Origin: Halichondria panicea
Taxonomy: Eukaryota > Porifera > Demospongiae > Suberitida > Halichondriidae
DNA length: 64,000 bases
NCBI RefSeq assembly: GCF_963675165.1
Contig: NC_087386.1
Location: forward strand, 3,102,169-3,166,168
Direction of reading: 5' to 3'
The translations under genes and the position numbers were made by a program. The notes under the pieces are model-generated. The model had not been told where the DNA came from and made no database searches. It was given only the letters and a program-made list of their open reading frames with translations. This document shows, piece after piece, positions 22,701 through 34,578 of this stretch; position 1 is the first letter of the stretch; each line of letters starts with the position of its first letter.

Positions 22701-25700
22701 CACAGAATTTTCCCTAAAATGAGCCTTGGACAATTTTAAAACCTGCATGGTTGCAAAGAAGAAACTCCAGCAGTGCTGAACATTCCTGCATGGCTGGACT
22801 TACTTTGATATTTCTCATAATACAATACTTAATTTAATTGTCTGTCTAATGCCGGAGGGGCGTTTTGTGGTTAGTGCATTATGACTTTGCGGTCAGTGCA
22901 TTATGACTTTCAGCAGTGCATTATGCTGCATATTGCACTTGGCAACAACGTAGCAACGGGATATAATATAATATTACATCATTTTGACTAACGTATACAT
23001 ATTATACAACTCCACTCACGTCAGCATCTTCGTGTTTTCCAAATCCGTGAAAGTAAAAAGGCTTATTATTAATGAGGAATTGCGTCTCCTTCACCTCCAC
23101 TGTTCGTATGCCCACAGGCAATCTGTACTGATCCTCCGACTCACCAACTGTCAGTATCACCTGCATCATTAGATTAAAAGGCTTATACAGTAACTGCAAC
23201 AGCTATATACTAGTAAGCATACTCCATAGAAACTGCATCATTAGTTCATATGTATGAACTATAGTTTCTGGTAACACTATAAAATTGCTGAGGTTACAAA
23301 ATGATGTAACATTGTGGTTAGCCAATAAACAGTGGTCCTGGCCAGGAATCTAAACCAATAGCTCATGCGCATTTGATAATGTTACTTGCTCTAGTTAGCC
23401 GATGTAAAGTGCATGGAATCTAACAATGCGCATACTCTACTGCGGTCTTTTGCACTGGCATTATATTCTAATTTCTTACACTCTGAGAGAATGTGACTTG
23501 GATGAGATAAGCCGGTTATTTTGTTGGTGGTATTAGAGCATCATCAAAAAATGCGAATTATTTTGTACAATAGAATCTACGTCACTATTCTGAGCTTTAC
23601 AAATACTTAGAATACGAAATATTTATTTGGTAGCTCACAAAAGTTTGGACAACAACCGCTATACGATACTCACTATTGTAACCACAACCATTCAGATACA
23701 GGCGCTAGCAATAACAATGCTGATAATAATTATTGGGCAAGCTTGAATGATGTTATACCACATTCCATATGGCACTGTTGTTATTTAGCTTTTTGATGTG
23801 CATGGCTTCACTGTGCAATAATTACATGATCAAATTACTTGCATTGTGTGGTTTCTTCAATTTTTTGCTGAAAACATGCAACTTATAACTATATGAAAAA
23901 CTACGATAGTTAGGTTGCTTGCTGAGCCGCTAGTATACTGTATAGCGGGTATATTTCGATGGTATAAATGTTCGCGGTTTTTGCTGATCAAGCATGTACC
24001 GCGAACTTTTATAACCACAAAATTAATATCGCATGCATGCTGCAAAAAGGCTGCTATTTCACGAAAAACAAATCCGTGAAAACCTTTCTAACGGGATTTG
24101 GTACTTATAGCTGGCTAGTATCATCACTCGTCACAGTGACGTCCGGTTTCTAGGTGGAACTTAAGTTATAAGCGTAACCTGGAAGTGCGCAAGTGCATAT
24201 ACCCTAATTAGTTAATACCAGTTTCCACGGTATTATAATTTACATACCTACTGCATGAGAATTGCACAATGGTTTATTGCTCATGCCACTGTGTCACACA
24301 TAATATTTAGCCAAGACCACAGGCACTTACACATGTACATATACTACATGTACATCATTTACTTGTTACACGAGAATATCCATCTGCACATGCTCACCTG
24401 TAAGGTATAGAGATACCCCGGTGTATCACTCATTGTCCAGGGCCACCACAGCTGTGGGTGCTGGACTATCAAATCCCCACGCACATGAGTGATACACCCC
24501 TCTTCACTGCACATATTGACGCTATGATTGGTCGTTACTTCCACTCCTCTCTTGCCTAGTACAGTAACATTAGCCAAAGCCTCTCCTGAGTGAGAACCTC
24601 TTATCTACATGCAACAAAATATATACAATTCAAGAGGCGTCTAACTGATGAAACCCTCCCTAAATTATACGAGTATATGTGTATGTGGGGCAGTGCCTAG
24701 CATGGAAACAGCCTGAGGAATAGATGCAGATTCTATCTCTGTGTCTGCAATTTAAAATGTTCTGCTCAATTTTAGTGACCTCTAGTGTGTAGTGCAGAGT
24801 GGCAGATCCGTCAGAATTCATACTGGTGACGGTGGTGATGTCATCCAGATGAATGGAGGAGGGGGTGGTGTAGAGCCTCACTGGCCGATGGAGACCGGCA
24901 TAGTTGAAGAAATCCATCTGGATTTCTTGCACAAAGTAGCCCTCTGGGTAGGGGGGATCATAGAAATGTAGGGAGCCTGCATAAAACGTGATAATACAAT
25001 GTCGTAATGCGTTAGAAGAAATTTGGTCCAGAGGACATAAAATGTCACTCCTACGTTGAACCAACCAGATTAGTATTAATAATATGCCAAGCAAAACAAT
25101 TAATAAAAAGCAAGGCTACACAAAAGTTGTTCTGGCTCACCAGGGGGTAGAGTGTGTGGTCCCAGTGTATTGTTGATGGCCACTGTGAGAGTGTTGGGGG
25201 CTCCAAACACAGAGTAGGGGGTTACATCGCCCTCAAACGGCAGGTGGCCCCCCTCGTGCTCAGTGAACTGCTTGCCGTTCATCCACTACAGGACAAGAAA
25301 GATTGCATAACTTATTTTATAATTATACACAAAGTTACATCTGGCTATCCACACCCGGTACCCTGCCTGTTTAGAGACACGTACAGACAACATTTTTCAT
25401 GTGCCTGAATGGTATAGTGTGTGCATTGTCTCCAAATACTTTGTGGGACACAGAAAACATTTATGGTAGTACAGATGAGATATAAAGCTGCACAATGCTT
25501 AGGAATACTCACAGCAATAGCATTGTAGTGGGCACTGCCAAACCGGAGCATGATTCGAGTGTCTCCATCAGCCCAAGATCTTGGTAGCCAGAACTGTCTC
25601 TGGTACCAGACCCACCCCACAAAGTTCCTCAACAGAGGGTCTGTTGTGATGTCGTTGAAGCTGGAGGGCACCGGCATTAGTTGCACCTCTCCAGTCTGCG

Positions 25701-25958
25701 TGTGTGCGTGAGTGATTGCAGGGTGCGTGAGTGATTGCAGGGTGCATAATCCAGTACCTTGTGCTTTAAACTCACCTTTGAAAGAGGTTGCTTGTACCAA
25801 TTCTTCTCGAATCCTTCATTTCTGTTCGGGGAGAAGTCAGCTCTAAAGTGCCACAGACCAGCTAGCTCCTTCACCTCTCTGTTGCTGGACTCCCGAGGAA
25901 ATAGTAGTCCTCTCCCTACAGGCAGAAGCAACACTACCAACACCAGCCAAGACTCCAT
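18703..25958 (-). CDS. GUSB: Beta-glucuronidase (lysosomal, glycoside hydrolase family 2)
   Basis: Thirteen exons, 5' to 3': 25776-25958, 25513-25695, 25141-25285, 24780-24976, 24398-24604, 23020-23160, 21728-21903, 21058-21207, 20714-20798, 20256-20432, 20032-20064, 19138-19240, 18703-18881. All phases join, giving 652 residues (human 651). The protein removes terminal glucuronic acid from glycosaminoglycans. It starts with a hydrophobic signal peptide ([17 protein letters not shown]). It then shows the family blocks [73 protein letters not shown] and AEYGAE. The acid/base Glu is about residue 448 (NEP) and the nucleophile Glu about 537 (EYGAE); their 89-residue spacing equals human E451/E540. 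Introns hold a G-run, palindromic elements and an R1 repeat. It shares a 583 bp head-to-head promoter region with the FUBP gene. Confidence 0.97.
19311..19828. repeat. Dispersed repeat, family R1, copy 2 (in the GUSB intron after exon 11)
   Basis: Same order of blocks as copy 1, from GAAAGCACCGCAGGTGCTGA through GAGCATGCGCACCGAGGCAT. Differences are a shorter left half and a CA tract of about 17 repeats (19760-19793). It lies inside the intron between GUSB exons at 20032 and 19240, in the orientation opposite to the gene. Confidence 0.8.
20888..20920 (+). repeat. Poly-G run in a GUSB intron
   Basis: An almost pure guanine tract broken by single A residues (GGGGGGAGGGGGGGGAGGG and onward) on the plus strand, so C-rich in the GUSB transcript. 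It could form G-quadruplex DNA on the non-template side. It is also a place where sequencing length errors are likely. Confidence 0.85.
21415..21676. repeat. Dispersed repeat, family R1, partial copy 3 (GUSB intron)
   Basis: Keeps GCACCCGCGGTGCAGTG and TTGCCTCATG on the left, TTGAGCAGTTACAGCTAG and a CA tract (21611-21629) on the right, and ends GCACGCGCACTGAGGCATA. The middle blocks of copies 1 and 2 are mostly missing. Confidence 0.6.
22085..22975. repeat. Palindromic element with C-rich minisatellite (GUSB intron)
   Basis: A strong inverted repeat at about 22090-22212 reads GGGATGTATGGAATATATTG on one side and CAATATATGCCATACATCCC on the other, inside outer arms GTTATAAC/GTTATAAC. It is followed by a C-rich minisatellite (22403-22560; repeated CAGCCCCACCCCACTACT with GCTGCAAAGAAA). 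Downstream come GCAGTGCATTATG repeats (22870-22930) and GGATATAATATAA at 22970. The whole may be one non-autonomous element of about 0.9 kb. The minisatellite's open frame (22430-22666) is not taken as a gene. Confidence 0.55.
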
Positions 25959-26541
25959 TGAGAAATGGGCTCCTTGTCAGCTAGCTAGCTGGCCAGCAAT
26001 GCAAGCATAATGAATGACAGAAATTTTTGTTTTGTTTTCCTGGCCCATATTTTGTAACAGGAAAAAATCGGCCTGGGACCGAGCTGCTATCTCGAGCCAC
26101 ACCCCCCTCTTTGACTCACGAGACTGTACTCCCATGCTCGTGTAGATATCCAAAGCTGGAAAGTTTCTCTCATCTTGAGGCTAGGCTGAACAAGGAAATT
26201 CTGGTATTAGCATGAGTGTTGGAATGGAGCAGGTGGCAGAAGCCCTCAAGAGGGCGCAAGAGGCGAGCTGAATAATGCTATAACACACACACAGGCTAGA
26301 TCTGCTAGATATGACTATGTACTTTAATATGTACTAGGTAGCCTAGAGTTTTTTGTTTGTATTTTAATAGTAATATTTCATTAAAAGGAGGAATACAAAA
26401 TAAGTTATCGTACTTCTAAAAGACGCCACCTGGAGATTTCTCCCATATAGATCTATAAGGCACCATATAAAATCATCGGTTATTTCTTACACTAGCCTCA
26501 AAAACGTAATTATTAAAAGCGGCGCATTATTTAGAAAAAAT
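25959..26541. promoter_or_regulatory. Shared head-to-head promoter region of GUSB and the FUBP-like gene
   Basis: Only 583 bp separate the two start codons, so both promoters must lie here or overlap the first exons. A block at 26068-26095 (AATCGGCCTGGGACCGAGCT) resembles the palindromic element at 46222-46292. I see no clear TATA box at the usual distance for either gene. Shared regulation is inference from layout only. Confidence 0.45.
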
Positions 26542-29500
26542 ATGGTAAGTAGCTTAAATGTTTACTGTGTTGATTGTGTTGGATGTGTGTAGCCGGCCGG
26601 CTATGATCCACTGTTCATGTTGTACATTTCACTTCAGATTGCTGCGAAGATGGCACCTCCCGGTGGAGCGCCCAATGGTGGAGATGGTTAGTGATTAGTA
26701 CTCTCTGCGTGAATGCCTAAGTCAATTAATGTGGCTAAAATTTACCCTAATAAAGGAGGCAGAAAAAAAATTGTTCAAATGGCTGGATAAATAGCTTGGA
26801 GGCGCATTTGGTAACAATTTAGGGCAAGAAAAATTAGACAGTTCAGTTATGGCGCTAAGATTAGAGTGGTACCTTTATTATACTTTTACGGCACATTAAA
26901 TTTTAATTTTGTGTTCTTCTCTTTGTAGACAACGGCTCAAGAAAGAGGCCATTGGATGAAGGTTTGTTATAATTATTCTTTGGCCTCTTAACATAATTAT
27001 GTCAAGTAGTTTCCGGATGAATAGCCTCTGTATGTTTATTATAATTATATGACCTTTGACTTCATGATTTGCTGCTGAGTGGTTCAGTCTTACGATAAAA
27101 CTTTCATCCTGTAATCCATGTACAGTCTCATTTAATTACACGTGTATATATAATTATACCACGCACGTACTGATTATTTGGCTGCCTGGCTGCATTGTAT
27201 ATTCTATACCCCCCCTCCCGCCAGGAGATGATGGTCCTCAAATGAAGAAGCAAAGCATGGACAACTTACCTGGCGCCAACCCTCAAGCCATTGCTCAGGC
27301 AGCCATTGCTAAACTGGCCCCCGTGTAAGTACAAACCTAAGTGTCAATTTTTTTCTTGAAAAGGGGTGGCTCTATACGGTGTGATGTCAGGTGGCTTGTG
27401 GTTTCAGCTGTATGTTTGCCCTTGCCTGAAGATAAGAAGATTGGTTTGCTGACAATGTGATAACGGGAAACATAATTATTCATAGTGCTAGAAATGCTAG
27501 AAATGTATGCATGATGCTAACTAATGCGTGAGCAGCTATCATGTTTTGTCGAGACTTGTATAATCCCATTGAAATCGCTGCCTTTAATCGATTAAATTCA
27601 TTACTGCATTCGCAATGTGCAGCTGTACTCCAAAATGGCGCTTGCTCAATTATGCATTTTGGTCGTATTTTTGAGCTCTAAAATTGTATTTTTATCTCAC
27701 GTTTTAGTTCTATGGTATGAATTTTTAAGACCAAATTGTATGCTGCATTGTATACAGCACATGCATGGTGTGGAGTACATAATTATTGTGTGTTGTACCC
27801 AGAGGAGATTAGACACGCTTCATCATTCACATGGCATTCTTAATTTCTTGGCATCATCTTACCATAGATGCGTACTGAACAAGCATTGGCTACCTCTGAG
27901 CTTATAACACCTAACTTTAGACCAGAATCAGCTAAACCATAGGGCAGCGTATAGTTCAGTGGTGTTAGATGCAGCTTTACTACACTGGTTGACAAGATAC
28001 TAGTAACCTATGCCTTGATAACTAGTCAAAATAGAGGGGATTGCTGGGTTATGAAAGCTTTATATTCAGAGAGTCACAGAAATTCTGCCTTCAGTGTCCA
28101 ATGAGTGTGCAAAACTAAAAGTTCACGATTGTCAATAAAACAATGCCAGCTCAGCAAAACGTAGTGCACATGATTATGTCCAACCTCTTCTAGGTTGTTG
28201 TACCAATTAAATAACAGCAAAAAATTATTACTCCTGTACATGTGTATGGTACTACTTTTACTGTAACTCCATGGTTACAGGGTTGGAGCACAGTTGGGAA
28301 TGAGCCAGATGATCACCGTGGACATCAAGATACCTAACAGAATGGTGGGGCTAGGTGAGTTATCGTATGTAATGTATAATTTTGTACACACAAATAATAA
28401 ATATACGTAACTATTATTGGCTAATGTCTAACTGTGTGATACAACTAGTGTGCGTATTGCCGCCTCATAGTGTTTGTACAGGTGGCATAAATAATTGTAA
28501 TGTGATTCCCATGGTGTTTTTTTTGCCTAGTGATTGGTCGTGGTGGTGACATGATCAACAAGCTGCAGGCAGATTCAGCAGCCAGAATTCAAGTGGCCCC
28601 AGGTATATTAATTTTGTGTTGAATACGAAATTGGGTAGTTTATACGAAATCAAAACTTATAATAACAGTACATGTACAAATGTATGTGTGCACACCGAAT
28701 ATGAGTGAATTCTGTACACGGAATTGCAGTGGTATTATAGTTGTATGGGGGGAGGGGATTATCCGTTGATTTATGTAAGTGAAAATACCACATACGTAGT
28801 ACATGCTTGTGGACTGATCTTCGATGTATGTTCTATAGACGGCAGTGAGATCAGTGGTGAGAGAGGAGTCACCATCTGTGGGACCCCAGAGACTGTCGAG
28901 TGAGTCGATGTGTTAATCACAACTGCTTGGTCGATGTATGTTAGGCTGACAGCTTACGTGCGTGCTGTGTGTACTGCCAGAGGTGTAAATAACACATCTT
29001 GATTGCCCTGGCAACATAATACATTTTGTTAAAACTGCCATCAAGTGATATCGGTTGGACACTATGTCCTTAGTAGTCTCTAGGGATTTAGAAAAGGTAA
29101 GGTAATTACTTAGCTCATAAGATAGACGCTTACCTAGTCGTCTTGTCACTCTACTACCTACATAGCTATATATATATATATATATATATATCTAGGTTTG
29201 CTCTTGTACATTGAACGAAGACACATGGCTGATACAAGTATTTTAATTATTGACTTCGATTTGCATGCTAGGACACTGACCGAGCAAGTAGATGGCCGGT
29301 TAAATATCTACTCTTGTGTACCTGTATGTAGATTTCCATTGCCTTGTTACGATGATTATCCCATAATGTTTGTGCAGGCGTGCCAAAGCCCTTGTAAACA
29401 GGGTTATTGAGGAAGCAGGAGGAGCAACCAGTGTGCAAGTGAGTGAAGAACTAGTGTGCTATAGGGGGTGTACAATTCCTTTTAGTTGTGTATGACTTAC

Positions 29501-32500
29501 ATGTACACATTCTTATTATCACAGGCGAATGTAGAGCCGGGACAAGAAGTAAGAGAGATGATGATACCAGCAAGCAAAGTCGGGCTGATCATAGGTGAGC
29601 CAGTATGTGAAAACATTGTGCTGTAGGTTAAGAAGGCTTAATTTTAGTGGACACATGTATAATTATTATTCCGGTGACCATCACCGCTACTCATGACTGA
29701 CATATTCCTGTTATTTTGTATCACCTGAGATCAAACGATTGTGTGGTTACCTTTGGTCCTGTTTTTTGTCCGTAGGAAAAGGAGGAGAGATGATCAAGAT
29801 GTTACAGGTATATATAATTATGATGTGCAATTTTTATTGCATGCACATAATTATGTACCGAGTATGATACAGTATGTAGTCTGTAATGAATTTTCCAATG
29901 CTATGGCTATGGCTAGGAGCGAGCAGGCTGTAAGATGCAGATGATTCAAGATGGGCCGTATGCCCATACCCCAGAAAAGCCGCTCAGAATGACTGGTCGA
30001 GCTGACTTCTGCGAGGTGTGTGTGTGTGTGCAGAAGGAGTGGTGTGTGTGCGTGTGGGAAGGGGAGGGGGAGGGGGAGGGAGGAAGTGTGGGAAGGGGAG
30101 GGGGAGGAGGAAGTGTGGGAAGGGGAGGGGGGGAGGAAGTGTGTGTTCTGCACAGAGAGTGTTCTGCACAGAGAGTATGATAGCTTTGTTTTAATTTATA
30201 TTATCTCTTTCATCTCACAGAAAGCGAAGCTGTTGGTAGCTGAATTGATGGATCAAAAGGAGATGGAGGTGAGTGGTCTAGACTCTTTATCTTTTACTCC
30301 GACTAATGTGATCCTACTTACTTTCATACAGGCTCGAGGCATGACAACTTCTGGTGGTCGTGTTGTTGAGGTAACATTATGATTCTATTTACATTGTAGA
30401 GGTAGCATGTACGTGTAAGTATGTTCGTTCTGATATATACCTAGCACCACACTTGTGATCAGTGTGTTCTACATGTAGTACCGTATAGTGAGCAGTGGCG
30501 TATCCAGCTAGGGGCTCAGGGTGCTAAAATTATTACTATAACTTACTGTTTAACTGTGAGCTGCATTTCCTCTGGTGGATAATTTTCGTGGGGTACAATG
30601 TAATATATTCGTTGTTTTCATGGGCAAGCTACCCTCCACAAAATTTCCCCCACTAAAGCAGGCGTGGTTACTGAAACACATGCAATGCAGTGCAGGCAAC
30701 AATGAATTCAAACGAAATTTTGTACTCACGAAAATCGCTATTTGAGAGTTAAACGAATGTTTTACCACATGAAAATTACCTGCTATACTCTAACTGTATC
30801 AGTACCGTATAACGGGTTTCGTTGGTGCAAATTTTTGTATGAACTATATACCATTTAAATATTTGTACAGATAGAATAATTTCGTAGTTGTATGATGCTC
30901 TACAATACAAAATATACGAAAATTTCCACCGTACGAAAATAACCCGCTATACAGTATAATTATGTCAGTATGTGGCATTTATGATGGGTCTATACCATAG
31001 GTACAAGTTCCTAAAAGTCTTGTAGGCTTTGTGATTGGCCGTAATGGAGAGCACATCAATAACATTCAAAACACTTGCGGAGTCCGTCTTCAATTCCAGA
31101 GTGGTGAGTTTATTGTATTATCAAAAGTCCTTGGTAATAAAACTCAGTATGTGGTGTTTATACAGTACATACATGTAGTAGAGATGTATGTCCATGCATG
31201 TACTTGACAATCCTGTGTTGAGTTGCATTGCCCTCTATTGTAGATAATCCTGGTATGGAGTACCGGATAGCCACGATCACTGGGCCACATATGGGAGACA
31301 ACTGTGAGAGGGCGCGGAAGATGATCGACGAGATCGTGGGAGAGGTTAGGACCAAAGATCTCAATGTAATTAATGCCTGTGTTTTGTTCGATTTAGCACC
31401 CCATTGTACAGTTAGTAATACCGTATAGCGGGAAATTTTTGTGAGGTGCAAAATAGCGCGTTTTTCGAGGGTAGAGCTGTTAACGTGAACATTAAAACTG
31501 GGATAAACTCCCATGCAAAGCTATTGGTAGGTGTGGTTTTTAGGCATTGAAACGCGAATGTTAGAACATCCTACGAGAGCTCTGGAGCCAAATAGCACCT
31601 GCAAAAATGTCCCGCTATACGGTAGTTGGTGTGATTTTACGATGGACAGTCATTTTACTTGTCTGCATGTGGGTTAATTGTGATCAGTCTGTGCTAGTTA
31701 ACATTGTACACCCTTGTGTGTTCAAATACTCGTATACATGGAACATGTACTTGTTCAAGCATTCATTAGAAGCACGTACAAATATTTACCTACACGTAGT
31801 ACCAGGAGTGCATGAATAGAGATGTACATGTATTGTCACTTGTACTTGTGAACTATTTTGATTAACATATTCTGTAACACTTGTGGTCACTGTTTGCACC
31901 TTATAGCGCCATGGAGGAGGAGGTGGTATGGGTGGCGGTGGTGGTATGGGGGGTGGCGGAGGCGGCGGCGGTGGTGGTGGTGTTGGTGGTGCTGCTATTA
32001 TGGCTGGGGGGTACAGACCACACGTGGAGTTACCCAATCCCACTGGGCCTGGAGTGCAGTCCATACAATTCCCTGTACCTAGCACCAAGTGTGGACTCAT
32101 TATCGGGAAAGGTAGGTGTTTGTGATTGTTAGTGATTGTTAGTGGGTCGTCATAATCACTGATTCGTGATCGATACTGTATCGTGTTGCTTCTCGTGGTT
32201 CTATTGTTTAATTACGTTAACTCTTTACTAGTCAAGAGCCCATTTGAGTGTGTATGATACTTTAGAACTATTTATGTATAATTATACTCAAATGTACGCC
32301 TTGATGATGTATGTTTATACCCTGTGTACAGCTCACTGCATTGTATATTTTACATAGGGGGTGACACTATCCGCCAGCTTCAAGTTCAGTCTGGATGTCA
32401 TATCGAGCTGTTCCGAGGAGCTCATCCTAGCCCAAACGAGAAGCTATTCAACATTAGAGGTGTGTATTGTACATGCATGCAGCTCAAACAATGCCTGTTT

Positions 32501-33688
32501 GTCAACCTCTGTAGGTAGTCCCCAGAACATCCAACATGCCCAAGCTCTCATAAGGCAGAAATGTGAAATGGTAAATATTGTACTCGGTATAATTAATGAG
32601 TGTTTACTTTAACGCTTTCTTCTACATGTACATGTAGCCCCCTGGTGAAGGTGGTGGATTTGCAGGACAAATGGCGGGGTAACTACTTGTCCTTAAATCA
32701 TTTCATTCATTGTAAATTGTGCTTTAATTGTAACCTGTTGTTTCTCTTCTTAGCGTGCCGTTTCAAGGAGGCGTGTTCCAACAGGGTGGAGCTAGTCCCT
32801 ATGGTGGTGGTCAGCAGGGCTGGACGCAGTACCCATTCCCTCAGAGCTTTGGAGCTGGTGGACCACAGGTTAGTACATGCGTTGGGTAGTTGACTACAGT
32901 ACTGGTAATTTAACACTCCGTATTTTTCTTATCTCACAGCAACAAAGTGGAGATCCCTGTAAGTCACCATTCTGTGTGTATTATAATTATTATACGTGTA
33001 CCATGGTAAATATACATGTACGTGTATGTTTGTTTTTGTGCTGGTGATATAGCTCCTCTAATCCTGCATGTTTACGTTTTTTGTAGCTCACCAAGCTGCC
33101 TGGGCTGCCTACTACCAGCAGTTGTATACAGCACAGGCTGCTCAAGCTGGACAGCCATGTAAGCAGCGCACACATGAAAGTGGTGTGGTGGTTACTCATA
33201 ATAATTATGTTTTATGCCTCCGTGTGCACATGCGCAAGCAAGGTATACGGTAGTGTGTCCGTGTGTGTATGGTGTTACAGCTGCTCGATGATAAAATTAA
33301 TGAAGAGCAAGTAAGAGTTTCTATAGGCTTCTAGTCACAGATTGCTATTAGTGGATTTACACTTTGTTCTTGAATTTTGCTTACTTTGAAGGCTGTTGCA
33401 GACCCTGGCGTAGCAAAATTTGACACTGTAATGTAAATTGTAACGTACATGATTATTCTCCCCTGCAGCAGCTGGCCCTGGAGGTCAACAACCCCCAGCA
33501 CCTGGGGGTGCGCAGAATGCTGATGTGCAGGCGCAGTGGGCAGAGTATTACCGTCAGCTGGGTCAGGCCTATTACGGGGGACAAGGGGGCCAGCCGGGGG
33601 AGCAACCACCTCCTGAACAGAAGGTGTGTTTGTGTTGTCATGATGTGTGCAATGATGATATTGAATAATCCATTCTGCTTTTCAGTGA
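26542..33688 (+). CDS. FUBP/KHSRP-like RNA- and ssDNA-binding protein with four KH domains
   Basis: Exons: 26542-26544, 26638-26686, 26929-26961, 27225-27324, 28281-28354, 28531-28602, 28839-28899, 29378-29438, 29525-29594, 29776-29807, 29917-30015, 30221-30268, 30332-30370, 31001-31103, 31244-31344, 31907-32111, 32358-32459, 32515-32570, 32638-32678, 32754-32868, 32940-32958, 33087-33158, 33469-33623, 33686-33688. They join to 570 residues. The four KH loops read VIGRGGDMI, IIGKGGEMI, VIGRNGEHI and IIGKGGDTI (KH domains about residues 72-142, 152-222, 248-313 and 355-430). A glycine run separates KH3 from KH4. The tail has two Tyr-rich FUBP motifs (AAWAAYYQQLYTAQ and AQWAEYYRQLGQAYY). Vertebrate relatives (FUBP1-3, KHSRP) act in transcription, splicing and AU-rich mRNA decay. 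Exon 1 carries only the ATG and the last exon only the stop; translation could instead start at MAPPGG in exon 2. Confidence 0.95.
27555..27640. repeat. Member of a short dispersed family (CCCATTGAAATCG ... ) in a FUBP intron
   Basis: CCCATTGAAATCGCTGCCTT followed by TAATCGATTAAAT. Related copies lie at 2211-2320, 37150-37212 (inverted: CCTCGATTAAACGCCGCGAT, TTTCAATGGGGA) and 51868-51950 (TTGAAATCAAAGCGTTTAAT through GGAGCCTTAAAATTAGC). The copies differ greatly in length, so the full consensus is uncertain. Confidence 0.5.
29166..29191. repeat. TA microsatellite in a FUBP intron
   Basis: About 13 consecutive TA units in the intron between exons 7 and 8. Confidence 0.9.
30056..30140 (+). repeat. 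G-rich purine minisatellite in a FUBP intron
   Basis: Repeats of GTGGGAAGGGGAGGGGGAGG on the coding strand directly downstream of a GT-rich donor region of exon 11 (donor at 30016). Several runs of four to five G are close enough to form a G-quadruplex in the nascent RNA. The proline-rich frame on the other strand is an artefact of this repeat. Confidence 0.85.
30803..30956. mobile_element. MITE of the TACCGTATAGCG family (FUBP intron 13)
   Basis: Left end TACCGTATAACGGGTTTCG; right end GAAAATAACCCGCTATACAG followed by TA. The ends are inverted repeats and the element sits between TA dinucleotides. A similar diverged fold-back lies just upstream (about 30588-30790). Confidence 0.65.
31419..31624. 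mobile_element. MITE of the TACCGTATAGCG family (FUBP intron 15)
   Basis: Left end TACCGTATAGCGGGAAATTT; right end AAAAATGTCCCGCTATACGG then TA. A TA duplication would fit the Tc1/mariner superfamily. Confidence 0.8.
33209..33340. repeat. Dispersed repeat, family R1, inverted partial copy 4 (FUBP intron 22)
   Basis: Reads TTATGCCTCCGTGTGCACAT, GCGCAAGCAAGGTATACGGT, and then TAAGAGTTTCTATAGGCTTC. This is the reverse complement of the right-hand end of copies 1 and 2. Confidence 0.7.
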
Positions 33689-34578
33689 GACCTATTGTTG
33701 AATGATGTATTGCCAATTCTCTCTTGCTGTTTGATTGAATGCTGCTATTTGCTTGCTGTTTGCTCTGTATATTGGACATGCTTGTTTCTTTGTGCACTTT
33801 ATTTACATAAAATAATATGTATTCCTTTCTACATGTATATTGTATTATGAATCACACACATTAGAGATTGTTTGACTCCGAGTAACCAGCCTCATTGACT
33901 GTAAATACTAATATCGTCTACCTAACAACCGTGTGATGTATTGTTTACTGTTGCATGTATATACAGTACTGTAACTCAGTAATGTTACTTCATCCTGTCA
34001 GTTGGACAGCTGAGGAACAGTGCTGAGTCTAACCTCTGTGCAACCACACCAGAAAGGATGAGGTGAAATACCATGCTGTGTGTGGTTGTGCACATGACTT
34101 GTTCTGCTTTGTGATGTGTGCATGTGACTTTGCTGCTGACTTTGAACTTGTATGCTGTTACTTGAGTGAGCATTTCTTAAGACAAGTTGATTTTACAGTT
34201 GCTTATAGGCACGTACCACTGACCTGCCGAGACTGAAAGCGTCAGAAGACACTTTGGAACATTATTTAATAGTGCCACATGAAAACGCTTGTCGATCGTG
34301 AATGATGTGATCATGCAATAAATGACATGACGTTATCGTTATTGTTTATTTGATTTGATATGCAAAAATGAATAATTATAATCAATGATTGGTCTTGGAT
34401 AGGGGATATAGATGTGATTAATAATTATTGCTCTAACTCTAAGCACTGAACAACACCCTCTTTGGACACTTATTATGATTAGTAAAACTGACGACCCGAT
34501 TCAGACAAGGTCAGAGGTCATACATACTTGGTGTGCCTCATCTTCGCACTGTTCACAGGATCTCAAAGACAAAACAAA
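33689..34578 (+). other. 3' region of the FUBP-like gene and spacer to PSMD13
   Basis: The FUBP stop is at 33686-33688. The first likely poly(A) signal I see is AATAAA at 34317-34322, making a 3' untranslated region of about 630 nt. The remaining 250 bp to the PSMD13 start would contain the PSMD13 promoter. No other gene is visible. Confidence 0.55.

Noticed and set aside
25345-25512. Extension of GUSB exon 2 past 25513 as coding
   Set aside because: The family alignment requires splicing at 25513 (GTGAGT donor); the extension is intron read-through.
29851-30169. Minus-strand Ser/Pro/His-rich ORFs and plus-strand Gly-rich ORFs
   Set aside because: They are translations of the G-rich minisatellite in a FUBP intron.
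31786-32100. Minus-strand proline-rich ORF of about 104 codons
   Set aside because: It is the antisense shadow of the glycine run in FUBP exon 16 and follows that repeat exactly.
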